This document shows, piece by piece, positions 42,140-51,070 of a stretch of DNA of 52,719 bases; positions within the stretch are counted from its first letter, which is position 1, and each line of letters begins with the position of its first letter. The position numbers were made by a program, and so were the translations under genes. The DNA lies in the NCBI GenBank assembly GCA_016873805.1, contig VGVZ01000024.1:1-52719 (forward strand), in the 5' to 3' direction. Under the pieces are notes generated by a model that made no database searches, was not told the DNA's origin, and saw only the letters and a program-made list of their open reading frames with translations. Origin of the DNA: Ignavibacteria bacterium. GTDB lineage: Bacteria > Bacteroidota > Ignavibacteria > UBA10030.

Positions 42140-44442
42140 CTGACTCCCACGATTCCAAATACAGCTCAGAAGACATGGAGCGGTACTTCAGCGATCCGGA
42201 GTATCGTCATTCGCGCATGAAGAAGCGGCCCGGATTGTTCCGCAGACATTGGGGGAAGGTCACGCTGATCGGAATGGTGATCTTCCTCGCCACCACGTGG
42301 TACGTATACTACATCGTCGATGGACTCCCTTCACTGGAACAGCTGGAAAATCCGCGGCCGGAACTGGCGACCCGGATCTACTCGATCGATGGTGAAGTAC
42401 TCGATCAATTCTTTGTGAAGAACCGGACACGCGTTTCCCTCCAGCAACTGCCCCCGGGATTCCTTGAGGCGCTCCTCGCGACCGAAGACAAGGCGTTTTA
42501 TGATCATTGGGGATTTCATCTCCGTCGTGTGTTTACCGCAATGGTCAAGAACATCCTCGCCTTTGACCTGGATCGGGAAGGCGCCAGCACCATCACGCAA
42601 CAGCTCTCCCGGAGTCTGTACTTCAAGCCCGATCGCCACGCTTTCGACAAGATCACACGGAAATTCCGCGAGCTGATTACCGCCGTGCAGATCGAGCGCA
42701 ACTTCACCAAGAATGAAATTCTCGAGCTGTATCTGAATGTCGTTTCCTTCGGACGCGGAACATACGGAATCGAATCCGCGGCACAAACCTATTTTGGCAA
42801 GCCGGCATCTCGACTCACGCCGGCAGAGTACTCCCTCTTCATCGGAGTGCTGAAGGGATCGGGATATTATGACCCCATTCGTCATCCGGATCGGGCATTT
42901 GCTCGCCGCAACGTCGTCATTGCGCAGATGAGAAAGGGGAATCTCATCACCCCGGAAGAGGCCGACCGGATTCGAAGCGATTCTCTGGTGTTCAAACTGC
43001 CCGATGCAGAAACACGAACGGGGATTGCTCCTCATTTCGTCGAATGGGTGCGTCAACAACTGGTGAAAAAATCGGAGACGTACGGGTTTGACATTCTCCG
43101 CGATGGATTGCGCATCTACACAACTATCGACAGCCGCATGCAAAAGTACGCGAATCAGGCTGTCGAGGAGCATTTTGCGGAGTTTCAGCCGAAGTTCGAC
43201 GAAACATGGAATTGGAAGACGCACCCCGAGATTCTCGCGGATAACATCGGCAAGAGGATTCGGGAATCTGAATCGTACAAAAAAGCCAAATCCCAGGAAG
43301 AACGCGACAGCATCAGCGCGGCTCTGAAATCGAATCCCATGTTCATCGATTCGGTCAAGCGGCTGACGACGACCGTTGAAGTCGGCTTCGTCGTAATCAA
43401 TCCGCACTCGGGACACATTCTCGCGATGGTCGGCGGACGCAATTTTCGGCAGTTCAAGTACGGCCTGAATCATGCGGTCCAGATTCGACGCCAGCCCGGC
43501 TCCGCATTCAAGCCGTTTGTCTATACCGTCGCGCTCGACAACGGATTTCCCGTCTCATATGAACTATTGAACCAGCCGGTAACCATCCCGATGATTGACG
43601 GAACCCGCTGGACGCCCGGGAACTACGACGGCGATTTTGGAGGGAAGTACACTCTGCGCGAAGGATTAAAGAAATCGATCAACCTTATCGCCATTCGCGC
43701 CATCCTGGAGATCGCGCCCGCGAAGCAGGTTGTCGAGTATGCCACCAGAATGGGAATCCGCTCACCGATTCGACCCTATGACGCGATCGCGCTCGGCACC
43801 GAAGAGGTGTCTCCTCTTGAGATCACTTCCGCGTACGGAGTATATGCGCATGAGGGCATTCTCGTGGAACCCGTTTCGATCCTCAAGATCGAGGATAAGG
43901 ATGGGAATCTGATCGAGCAGACCATTCCCGAGAAGAAGGAAGTCTTGAACAAGGAATCGGCGTTTCTCATGACCGACCTTATGCAGGACGCGGTCAACAG
44001 CGGAACCGGCATTCGTGTCCGCAATTATTTCCATCTCCCCGCCGCGGGAAAAACCGGAACAACCAACGACTATGGTGACGCGTGGTTCATTGGATTTACC
44101 CCGCACGTTGCTGCCGGGGCGTGGGTCGGGTTTGACGATAACCGGATCAAATTCCGCTCGAGCGACGGACAGGGTGGCCGTGCCGCCGCACCGATATTCG
44201 GAAAGTTCATGGCTCTCACCTACAACGATCCATCGATCGGATTTCCCCTCGACTACTTTGTCCAGCCGGATGGAATTGTTACCGACACGATCTGTACCGA
44301 CACCAAGAAAAAAGCCCGCGAGTATTGTCCCCAGCGGACAACCGAAATCTTCAATTCGAAGTATCCCATCGGACTCTGCGACAAGCACACCAGTCCCAAC
44401 TGGCAGGAGGGATTGGACAAGCCGAGCAAGATCAGCTGGTAG
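42136..44442 (+). CDS. Class A penicillin-binding protein (PBP1A family)
   Basis: Start at 42136 from the ATGA overlap with LpxH. The 768-residue protein has a cytoplasmic N tail, one helix (KVTLIGMVIFLATTWYVYYI), the glycosyltransferase domain with catalytic Glu117 in TEDKAFYDHWGF and the TITQQLSR / RKFRELITA-x-Q-E-x-x-x-K-x-E-I-LE-Y-N block, and the transpeptidase with S456-x-x-K459 in RQPGSAFKPFVY, S514-I-N516, and K639-T-G-T. Builds and cross-links peptidoglycan. Intact, usual length. No LpoA/LpoB partner seen. Confidence 0.95.
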   Translation: MTDSHDSKYSSEDMERYFSDPEYRHSRMKKRPGLFRRHWGKVTLIGMVIFLATTWYVYYIVDGLPSLEQLENPRPELATRIYSIDGEVLDQFFVKNRTRVSLQQLPPGFLEALLATEDKAFYDHWGFHLRRVFTAMVKNILAFDLDREGASTITQQLSRSLYFKPDRHAFDKITRKFRELITAVQIERNFTKNEILELYLNVVSFGRGTYGIESAAQTYFGKPASRLTPAEYSLFIGVLKGSGYYDPIRHPDRAFARRNVVIAQMRKGNLITPEEADRIRSDSLVFKLPDAETRTGIAPHFVEWVRQQLVKKSETYGFDILRDGLRIYTTIDSRMQKYANQAVEEHFAEFQPKFDETWNWKTHPEILADNIGKRIRESESYKKAKSQEERDSISAALKSNPMFIDSVKRLTTTVEVGFVVINPHSGHILAMVGGRNFRQFKYGLNHAVQIRRQPGSAFKPFVYTVALDNGFPVSYELLNQPVTIPMIDGTRWTPGNYDGDFGGKYTLREGLKKSINLIAIRAILEIAPAKQVVEYATRMGIRSPIRPYDAIALGTEEVSPLEITSAYGVYAHEGILVEPVSILKIEDKDGNLIEQTIPEKKEVLNKESAFLMTDLMQDAVNSGTGIRVRNYFHLPAAGKTGTTNDYGDAWFIGFTPHVAAGAWVGFDDNRIKFRSSDGQGGRAAAPIFGKFMALTYNDPSIGFPLDYFVQPDGIVTDTICTDTKKKAREYCPQRTTEIFNSKYPIGLCDKHTSPNWQEGLDKPSKISW

Positions 44443-44797
44443 CATCCCCCCTTTCTGGCAATCTTCTCTCAACCCAAAGCGAAGAGATTCGTCACTCTAC
44501 AATCCACTACGTTTCTTCAATCGTCGGATCCTTTGGCGCAGAAGACCATCCCTCAATGCAGAGCGATGAGGTTCATCGCTCTACGAATCACGACGATCCT
44601 CGAATACACAGATTTGATTTGCAGACTTCAGTGCGCCCAAAGAGGTGCGGAGCGGGTTCCTCTAGAAGGGCCAAAACACCGGCAACACAAAAAGGACGAA
44701 GATCATGACCACGATCGTGAGAGGGGGCTTTTCGGGCTGCACGTTGCGGGCACGGCCACAACTTAGAATTATGGTGGGAGGAGCGTAGGGTGAGTGA
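44443..44797. other. Gap between PBP and RiPP cluster; possible micro-ORF
   Basis: No clear gene in 355 bases. A leftward 26-codon GTG-started frame (44742-44662) is a hydrophobic single-span peptide beginning VQPEKPPLTIVV, ending in PVFWPF; it lacks a ribosome site and is unsupported. A direct repeat-like stretch CGAAGAGATTCGTCACTCTAC / CGATGAGGTTCATCGCTCTAC (about 44477 and 44563) suggests small interspersed repeats. No RiPP precursor is recognisable here. Confidence 0.35.
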
Positions 44798-45430
44798 TTA
44801 CATTTGCGAGAAAGAAGAAGACCGTAAGTACTCGAGCAGATGATTCACCAACAGGTATGTTCCGATGGACATACTCTTCGATGGTCTTCCCGCTTTCACG
44901 GGAACGTACTGCTGTGTGCGGAAGTTCGTTATCTTTGTCCGTTCTCGTTCGTGGAAGCGCTCGACAAATATGCGGAACATCTCCATCTTTTCATTGTGCT
45001 CAAGAAAGCTCCGGGGAGAAATACCAATGGTTTGGTGAAACGCTCGTCGAAACGGGGTATAGGAAGCATATCCCAACATCTGGCAGAGATCGTTCAGGCT
45101 GAACGTACCGTTTCTGCGAGTGGGGTCGCACATTAAATACATAGCAGCCATGACACGCAATTCGCGAAGCAAACGATACGGCGTGCGTTGCATATCACGG
45201 GAGAAATCCTGGTGCAATCGTTTTTGATCAATGTTCGCTTTCTGACAGAGACATTTGATGCTTGTGACCGTTTGAATGTTTTCAAAGAGCACATCGAGAA
45301 AGAGGACCGTCGGTGAGCTCAACGCGTGTTTCTTTCGCAATGATTGAAAACATTCTGCAATAAACTCTCTCAAGAACGGCTCGACGTTCGACATTCGGTG
45401 CGAATCCACCTTTATCAACTTCTCCCGCAT
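44798..45430 (-). CDS. AraC-type transcriptional regulator
   Basis: Start set at 45430 because GGAGG lies 7 nt before that ATG (an in-frame ATG at 45490 has none). The 210-residue protein has an N-terminal helix-rich segment with FLREFIAECFQSLRKK, then an AraC double helix-turn-helix: IKCLCQKANIDQKRLHQDFSRDMQRTPYRLLRELR and LNDLCQMLGYASYTPFRRAFHQTIGISPRSFL. A ~60-residue tail is Lys/Arg-rich, longer than usual. No sugar-binding domain. It is the last gene of the RiPP-type block, 86 nt after the TPR gene, and is the obvious local regulator. Confidence 0.88.
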   Translation of the reverse strand: MREKLIKVDSHRMSNVEPFLREFIAECFQSLRKKHALSSPTVLFLDVLFENIQTVTSIKCLCQKANIDQKRLHQDFSRDMQRTPYRLLRELRVMAAMYLMCDPTRRNGTFSLNDLCQMLGYASYTPFRRAFHQTIGISPRSFLEHNEKMEMFRIFVERFHERERTKITNFRTQQYVPVKAGRPSKSMSIGTYLLVNHLLEYLRSSSFSQM

Positions 45431-45516
45431 CTGTAACCTCCAATTCTTCTCTTCGCTATGCTTGGCTGACAATACGGTCAACCAATCCAACGCTCTTCTG
45501 TGGAGACTCTCGCCGG

Positions 45517-46356
45517 TTAATCTCTCCTGGCTTTCTGTCTGGTTTCAAGCCGCGGTAACAGCACTTCACGCACGTAGTAATTCTCGGGATTCACCGTCAG
45601 CGCTTCTCGGATATAGTGCTCAGCCTCTACGAGTTGTTCGGCACTTAGATATACTCGAATAATCCATGCATACGTATCGTCACATCCCCAATCGGGCAAT
45701 GTTGGCGATGGCTCTCGATGAGTTTTCCAGAGTCGAAGCGCATCCTTCAATTTCTCAATGGCTGCTTCCCTGCCCCCACCATACGATGCCGGCTTGTAAA
45801 GTGTCGAAATGCCGTCGACAAGAACAAGCCGAGGATTGGTGGGAGCCATTTGTTTTGCCTTCGCAAGGTGATTCTCCGATTTCATGCCTAGCGACTGCGC
45901 CTCATCCGGTTTCAAGCCGATCGTAAACCCGAGAACACTTGTAAGAAGAATATGAGTCTCGACAAACGCACTATTTCTTTTGACCGACTCCTCAAGAAAT
46001 GCGATTGCACTGTCAAAGTATGGAGATGCTTTTTGCCTCGTTTCGGTCCTGAGATAGTGAATGAAGCCTATGTGGTAGTCTGCCAAAGCTCTATAATACA
46101 ACAGTAAATAGTCTTCTCGGTGTCTTGCCAAATGGGATTCAACGAACGCACGGGCGTTACTCAGTGCATCCATATTCATCATCCGATAGGCTTCGGCAAT
46201 CCGCACGTTTGATACGATGTAAACGCTGTCCTGAATCGTATCGTCTCGGTTTACGGACTGGTCGGAGCCAACGAGGGCTTGGTAGTTCCAAGCCAGAACG
46301 ATGAGACTAGCAACGAGCAGAAGGGGTGTGAGAATTTTGCGTATTATGGGACTCAT
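45517..46356 (-). CDS. Membrane-anchored TPR protein of the RiPP cluster
   Basis: A 279-residue protein: basic N terminus, one membrane helix (ILTPLLLVASLIVLAWNY, residues 8-25) and a periplasmic helical-repeat domain with TPR-like units (YLLLYYRALADYHIGFIHYL ... AFVETHILLTSVLGFTIGL). The later part, NPRLVLVDGISTLYKPASYGGG ... AIEKLKDALRLWK ... PDWGCDDTYAWIIRVYLSAEQL, aligns by eye with the next gene's NPRLYLFRGICLYSTPKFFGGG ... LTHAVYLFEE ... LGWGRAEAWHWLARCYAKL. So these are paralogues. Role: scaffold near the ABC exporter (inference). Start coupled by ATGA to the preceding gene. Confidence 0.8.
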   Translation of the reverse strand: MSPIIRKILTPLLLVASLIVLAWNYQALVGSDQSVNRDDTIQDSVYIVSNVRIAEAYRMMNMDALSNARAFVESHLARHREDYLLLYYRALADYHIGFIHYLRTETRQKASPYFDSAIAFLEESVKRNSAFVETHILLTSVLGFTIGLKPDEAQSLGMKSENHLAKAKQMAPTNPRLVLVDGISTLYKPASYGGGREAAIEKLKDALRLWKTHREPSPTLPDWGCDDTYAWIIRVYLSAEQLVEAEHYIREALTVNPENYYVREVLLPRLETRQKARRD

Positions 46357-47117
46357 TGTAATATTTCACCATGTTGTTCCTGTGCTTGTTCAATACGTTT
46401 CAAACTTTGCGCCAGGCGGGAGTGATCAGGGAATATGCTTTGGGCTTTTCTCAAGACTTTGAGAGCTTCCGGTTCGCTGCCCAATTTCGCATAACACCGC
46501 GCCAGCCAATGCCATGCTTCTGCGCGTCCCCATCCAAGCTCCTCGCGGTTCCGCCCTCTCTCTTCGAACAGATAGACTGCATGCGTTAACTCGCGACATG
46601 CACGTGAAACCCCGCCGCCAAAAAATTTTGGTGTGCTGTACAGACAAATCCCCCGAAAGAGATACAAGCGAGGATTGGATGCGTCGTTCAGGAACGCCCG
46701 TTCAAATTCGATTTTCGACCGTGTACCGCTTGTCATACCGCGGAAACCGAGCAGCCCGCTTTGGACTGCGAGCGTATAGCCGAACAGGGCATGGGAATCG
46801 GAAGATGCATTGTTCAATTCAACAGATCGTTGGGAATGCCGAAGAGCCTTCTCGAGAATGCGCTTCGCAGATTCTTTGTCTCGTGTTGTGTGAAGATAGT
46901 ACGATACCAGCCTGCTGTACAGCAATCCGCACTGATAGTGACACCGATAACATTCGTGAGCGCCTCCCATCGCTTCCGCCAACTTGGACACGGCTTGGTG
47001 GAAATACGATTCTTCCCATTGGTTCTCTCCCACTCTGAGCAACTCTTCGACGTCTTCGATCGCACGCCGACACCTCGCCGCTGCGTTTTCGTCCATCTGG
47101 ATCCGGTTTCCGATCAT
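46353..47117 (-). CDS. Cytoplasmic TPR protein of the RiPP cluster
   Basis: A 254-residue protein with no signal or membrane helix. TPR-like helices run through most of it (for example SYYLHTTRDKESAKRILEKALRHSQRSVELNN and EALKVLRKAQSIFPDHSRLAQSL). Its second half shares the NPR-L-L-x-G-x-x-x-Y-x-x-P-x-x-GGG core and LGWG-x-x-x-W motif with the next gene downstream (45517-46356). Linked to the permease and next gene by 4-nt overlaps on both sides, showing tight co-production. Function unknown; possibly self-protection or substrate presentation. Confidence 0.8.
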   Translation of the reverse strand: MIGNRIQMDENAAARCRRAIEDVEELLRVGENQWEESYFHQAVSKLAEAMGGAHECYRCHYQCGLLYSRLVSYYLHTTRDKESAKRILEKALRHSQRSVELNNASSDSHALFGYTLAVQSGLLGFRGMTSGTRSKIEFERAFLNDASNPRLYLFRGICLYSTPKFFGGGVSRACRELTHAVYLFEERGRNREELGWGRAEAWHWLARCYAKLGSEPEALKVLRKAQSIFPDHSRLAQSLKRIEQAQEQHGEILQ

Positions 47118-47848
47118 TGATCCGTATTTTGGAGGATGGTCTTTTTGCTGATAACAAAACAGACAAGGAGTAGAGCAAGAAGAATGAACGCCCTCTCCGA
47201 TTCGTCGGCGAGTCCGTGTCCTTCAAGGATGATGTTCTGGAGACCTTTGATGTAATGGTGTATGGGATTTATCTTGGCGAATTTCTGGAGAAATTCAGGG
47301 TACATCGAGATTGGCATAAACGCCCCACTGAGAAACATCAAGGGCACAAAAACGACCTTCGCAATGGCATTCGCCAGGGTAATACTTCTTGAAAGCCCGG
47401 CAACAACACCGCCTATCGAAAGAAGAGAGAGAATACCGAGCGAAAGGAAAAGTAAAAGACTCAGCAAGTCACCTCGTATGGTAAGACCGAGAACCAACAC
47501 GGGGATGGCGAGCAGGAAGAGAGACTGAAGAAAAACAACCAGAAACCGGTGGGCAATAATGCCGTACATGTAGTTCCGGGGTTTGAGCGGCGTAAGAGAA
47601 ATTCTTTTCAGAATACCGCCTTCCCGGTAATAGGCAAGCACAAGTCCTACAGAATACAAGGCGCCGGAGAACGTAACGATGGCAAGCAACATGGGCGTAA
47701 GCATTCCAAAAAAATCGGGTGAACTGCCCCATATGCTCCCGAAAAGAAAAAGAAGGAACAGCGGAAAGAGAAATGTGAAGAAAACGGCAGCTCTTTCACG
47801 CAGGAAAAGTTTCGTTTCGATGACCAGAACGCTTAGTGCCGTCTTCAT
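47114..47848 (-). CDS. ABC-2 type permease of the RiPP cluster
   Basis: A 244-residue permease with six predicted helices: MKTALSVLVIETKLFLRERAAVFFTFLFPLFLLFLFG near the start, then VLAYYREGGILKRISLTPLKPRNYMYGIIAHR (the ABC-2 coupling segment) and SPLMFLSGAFMPISMYPEFLQKFAKINPIHHYIKGLQNII, typical of drug/bacteriocin exporters. Overlaps the ATPase gene by 53 nt, an unusually long overlap. Probably exports the mature RiPP or protects the producer. Confidence 0.9.
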   Translation of the reverse strand: MKTALSVLVIETKLFLRERAAVFFTFLFPLFLLFLFGSIWGSSPDFFGMLTPMLLAIVTFSGALYSVGLVLAYYREGGILKRISLTPLKPRNYMYGIIAHRFLVVFLQSLFLLAIPVLVLGLTIRGDLLSLLLFLSLGILSLLSIGGVVAGLSRSITLANAIAKVVFVPLMFLSGAFMPISMYPEFLQKFAKINPIHHYIKGLQNIILEGHGLADESERAFILLALLLVCFVISKKTILQNTDQ

Positions 47849-48761
47849 CTTTTAATCGTTTTCCAGTCAGTTTTAGATACACATCTTCCAAATTCGGATT
47901 CATCAGCCGAAGACCCTCTACTTGGAAACCCCTGACTGCCGCAATCTCAAAGACCTTTGAAAGAACGCGTTCCGGCGTTTTCGAACGCAAGATCGTGACC
48001 CCGTTGTTGCATTCACCCAATTCCACTCCTTCCATTGTTTCGAGGAATGTGAGGTCAACCTTTGTTGTCGTCCTGAACTCGATCCTCTTCTCAGCGTCTA
48101 TCATGCCCATGAGGCCTCGGGGAGTATCCAGGGCAATAATTCTCCCCAGGTCGAGAATCGCAACTCTATCGCAGAGCCGTTCTGCTTCTTCCATGTAATG
48201 GGTTGTGAGGAGGAGGGTCTTTCCTTGTTGGCGCGTCCGCTCGAACACATTCCACATATCTCTTCGTGCTTGTGGATCCATTCCCGTCGTCGGTTCATCG
48301 AGAAAAAGAATCTGCGGGTCGTTCACAAATGCTAAAGCGACGGATAATCGCTGCATTTCTCCCCCCGAGAGATTTCTCACGAGGGAATCTTTCCTTGCAG
48401 CGAGCTGGAACATCTCGATAAGATCGTCGGTAGGGACTCTCTTTTGAAAGAGGTTTCCAAAAAACTTCAGCACTTCCCACACCTTGAGTTTTCGGAATAT
48501 GGCGGTACGTTGGAGCTGAACACCGATAGCCTCCTTAAATTCAGCTTTGCCATCATGGGGATTCATGCCGAGAACAGCGACATTGCCTTTGTCCGGTTTC
48601 CTCAGTCCTTCCATTATTTCTATCGTCGTCGTTTTGCCCGCGCCGTTTGGACCGAGAATCCCAAAGATCTCCCCCCGGGTAATCTCGAAACTCACATCAT
48701 CGACAGCGACGACAGCGTTATAGGCTTTCGTAAGTCTGCTCACTTGTACAACTGTCTTCAC
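47796..48761 (-). CDS. ABC exporter ATP-binding protein of the RiPP cluster
   Basis: A 321-residue ABC ATPase: Walker A GPNGAGKTTTIEI (about residues 37-49), signature LSGGEMQRLS, Walker B ILFLDEPTTGMD, switch His in LTTHYMEEAE, and a C-terminal ~90-residue extension typical of drug-resistance type ABC-2 ATPases (with VEFRTTTKVDLTFLETMEGVELG). 14 nt after the YcaO gene. Partner of the overlapping permease. Confidence 0.93.
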   Translation of the reverse strand: MKTVVQVSRLTKAYNAVVAVDDVSFEITRGEIFGILGPNGAGKTTTIEIMEGLRKPDKGNVAVLGMNPHDGKAEFKEAIGVQLQRTAIFRKLKVWEVLKFFGNLFQKRVPTDDLIEMFQLAARKDSLVRNLSGGEMQRLSVALAFVNDPQILFLDEPTTGMDPQARRDMWNVFERTRQQGKTLLLTTHYMEEAERLCDRVAILDLGRIIALDTPRGLMGMIDAEKRIEFRTTTKVDLTFLETMEGVELGECNNGVTILRSKTPERVLSKVFEIAAVRGFQVEGLRLMNPNLEDVYLKLTGKRLKDEDGTKRSGHRNETFPA

Positions 48762-48775
48762 GGCAGCTCACCGTT

Positions 48776-50197
48776 TTATGGAAAGGGAATGCTTGATGTC
48801 CGCAGCTCTTCGAACGTAAGACTGCTTTCTCGTAACCCCACTTGCTTACCGAGATGATAGAACCGTGGATGTCCGAGAAAGCGAGGAATCATGAAATAGG
48901 TTGATAATTCCGGTACGATGCTTCGTTGGATCTTGAGGTTTCGGAAGTACGGGGGGGTAAGATCGAAGCATATGGGTGTGAGTTTCCTTTCCCGGAAGAT
49001 CTCCAGTAACCGCTGGTGCTTTGAAGGGAAATCGTGAAACGTTCTGCCGTCCTCCAAATCGCCGACGCTCACTTCCTTCGATCCTTCATAGAATTCCTCC
49101 ACCTTCTGCAAATTCCTGTCGTAGCCATAGTACGCTATCGTTTTGAATAGGTCGGTAATCTCATCGTATTCTGCGTCGGGATCGATCTCCATCATGGGAG
49201 GCATTTCCCCCGCTCTCGGTATAGCAATAAAGAAGAAGGTCTTTTCGGCTTGCGCTACTTCCGCGACCGCTTTCTGGAGAGCGCCGGAGAATGTGACATC
49301 GGCGCCCACACCAGGCAGATATTTCAGCCGCCTAAAGTCTTTCAGCACACAGTGAACGCTCACCGCGTGAAAACCCGGAATATCAACGGTCCAGTGATAG
49401 ATTCTCATATCCACGTGAGGGTTTTTGAACAAGTAGAACTGATCAAGTGGGAGGTGATGACGCTCCAAGTCTTCCGGCGTGAAGAGAACGCGTTTCGGGG
49501 GAAACCCGCAGACCCAGCCGATATTCAGTTGATCGCGCTCAATGAATTCACAAAGACCATGATATCGCGCTAGCTCCATTGTAACATGGGAGGTCAAGCC
49601 GCCGCTGCTTGAATAACAAATGGGGGTCTCTTTCTTGAAAGGTTTATATCCGAAGACGACAAACTGCGCCGGCGCATACACGGTTTCCCCTGTAAGGATG
49701 TTCTGCCCGTCGATCCAGCCCACATAGGTCTCCGGCGTGAACGGTTTATAGAACATTTGTTGGTCGCGAAACTGCTCTTGAGCAAACAGTTTCAGCGAGT
49801 CCGGTCCTACAATGTTCAATCCTTGTTGCTCCAATTCCCGGGGAGTGCCGCCGATAATCCTCCCGCGTAGGAATTTTTCGGATAAGAGAGGGAGAATTCT
49901 TTCAATGGCTTCACCCAACGTACCGGCGAAGGCGTTTGAAAGACGGCGTCCCTTACCGGCGGCAGGCACGATGGAGAGAGAAATCTTCTTCTTACTCAAT
50001 TTTTGGATATCTCCATGGTAACCGGTGCCGCAGTAAAGCGGCATCCCCCACGCCGCATCGAATTGGAAACAAAGACTACGGACAGGACCAAGAATCGGAT
50101 TGAACATTGCTGTAGCTTCGTGGAACGCACGGTAATCGTTCAGTTGTTGAAGAGGTGAGAGAAGCTCGAAGCCCCGATTGAGCACATTGATCTGCAC
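48776..50197 (-). CDS. YcaO-domain cyclodehydratase (TOMM D protein)
   Basis: A 473-residue stand-alone YcaO protein. ATP/Mg motifs: SNAFAGTLGEAIER at residues 87-100 (E96, E99, R100) and SSSGGLTSHVTMELARYHGL with CEFIERD at 216-222 (E217, E220, R221, D222); a later GALQKAVAEVAQAEK helix is the third motif. The C terminus ends ...SSIPFP, a Pro-x-Pro tail; in azoline-forming YcaO enzymes this PxP tail is needed for catalysis. It would activate backbone amides next to Cys/Ser/Thr in a precursor with help of the ThiF-like partner. No E1 domain is fused to it. Confidence 0.94.
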   Translation of the reverse strand: MQINVLNRGFELLSPLQQLNDYRAFHEATAMFNPILGPVRSLCFQFDAAWGMPLYCGTGYHGDIQKLSKKKISLSIVPAAGKGRRLSNAFAGTLGEAIERILPLLSEKFLRGRIIGGTPRELEQQGLNIVGPDSLKLFAQEQFRDQQMFYKPFTPETYVGWIDGQNILTGETVYAPAQFVVFGYKPFKKETPICYSSSGGLTSHVTMELARYHGLCEFIERDQLNIGWVCGFPPKRVLFTPEDLERHHLPLDQFYLFKNPHVDMRIYHWTVDIPGFHAVSVHCVLKDFRRLKYLPGVGADVTFSGALQKAVAEVAQAEKTFFFIAIPRAGEMPPMMEIDPDAEYDEITDLFKTIAYYGYDRNLQKVEEFYEGSKEVSVGDLEDGRTFHDFPSKHQRLLEIFRERKLTPICFDLTPPYFRNLKIQRSIVPELSTYFMIPRFLGHPRFYHLGKQVGLRESSLTFEELRTSSIPFP

Positions 50198-50248
50198 GGA
50201 CGACCTCGCTGAACGTGAAAGGAATCAGACGCTGTTCCTTTGGAATCG

Positions 50249-51070
50249 CTACGTGTCTGTCATCCCGACGGTAAGGAGAAGAACAGGGATTTCGTGGCGC
50301 TCCAACTGCAGGAGGTTTGCAAACCCGTCCTGATCAAGCGCCGCCACGATACATGATCCTAATCCCAGAGCGGTAGCAACCAAATGAAGGTTTTCCACAA
50401 CACACCCGGCGTCCACAAGAGCAAACTTGTAGTATCTGGAGAGATATTTCCATATTCCTCGCTGCATCATCATCGTCAACAGAAGAACCGCCCCTGCTTC
50501 GGCAACCATCTCCTGAGCGCAGAGCTTACGCAGCTTCCCCTGAAGGATTCCTTCGAAGACCGGTTCAATGGAATTTCGGTGCGCGTTGAAATGATACAAT
50601 CCTTGCTTAAGCCCTCCAACCCGATTGACGATCAGGTACAACTCTGTTCCCTGTAGCCCACCGGCGGAAGGGGCTGTCCGAAAGGAAAACCTCGGGTGAT
50701 TGTACGACGGGGCGATCTTTCGGATGCCGTAACCATATGTCAGCAATGCCGAAAGTGCGGCCATGGAGACCGGGTCTTTCGTGTATTCTCGTGCCGATTT
50801 CCGGGCGAACATCAACTCGTGCAGCGAAGTATTGCACGGTTCAAAAGAAGAGAGAGGGATTTCTTGCTCTGCGGTGTACCTTTTTTCGAACGTGACCGAG
50901 GAAGGTATCCGCCACTTCGACGAGAGAAAGAACCCGAAGTTTTCTTCCGCGCCGTACTTCAGCAGATTGTCCACGAAAAGAATCCGGTCTATCGGATCCC
51001 CCATCGTTCGACGGACCTGATCAATCAATTCATGGTCGGTGCGAGTTATTGACTTCTCGGCGGCAAGCAT
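50249..51070 (-). CDS. SagB/ThcOx-type azoline dehydrogenase
   Basis: A 273-residue FMN-dependent dehydrogenase of the SagB/ThcOx (nitroreductase) family. After an N-terminal unit (DPIDRILFVDNLLKY) comes the FMN region RKSAREYTKDPVSMAALSALLTYGYG, the FMN/substrate signature RTAPSAGGLQGTELYLIV, QGLYHFNAHRNS, and the end YKFALVDAGCVVENLHLVATALGLGSCIVAALDQDGFANLLQL. Oxidises azolines to aromatic azoles. Starts directly on the previous gene's stop (TAA|ATG), so the two are coupled. Confidence 0.92.
   Translation of the reverse strand: MLAAEKSITRTDHELIDQVRRTMGDPIDRILFVDNLLKYGAEENFGFFLSSKWRIPSSVTFEKRYTAEQEIPLSSFEPCNTSLHELMFARKSAREYTKDPVSMAALSALLTYGYGIRKIAPSYNHPRFSFRTAPSAGGLQGTELYLIVNRVGGLKQGLYHFNAHRNSIEPVFEGILQGKLRKLCAQEMVAEAGAVLLLTMMMQRGIWKYLSRYYKFALVDAGCVVENLHLVATALGLGSCIVAALDQDGFANLLQLERHEIPVLLLTVGMTDT

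Noticed and set aside
44662..44742. 26-residue hydrophobic micro-ORF (minus strand) as RiPP precursor
   Set aside because: No Cys and almost no Ser/Thr for azole formation, no ribosome site, and on the far side of the regulator.
44325..44766. Plus-strand frames after the PBP gene as RiPP precursor
   Set aside because: Overlap the PBP end or lack ribosome sites and glycine/cysteine core patterns.
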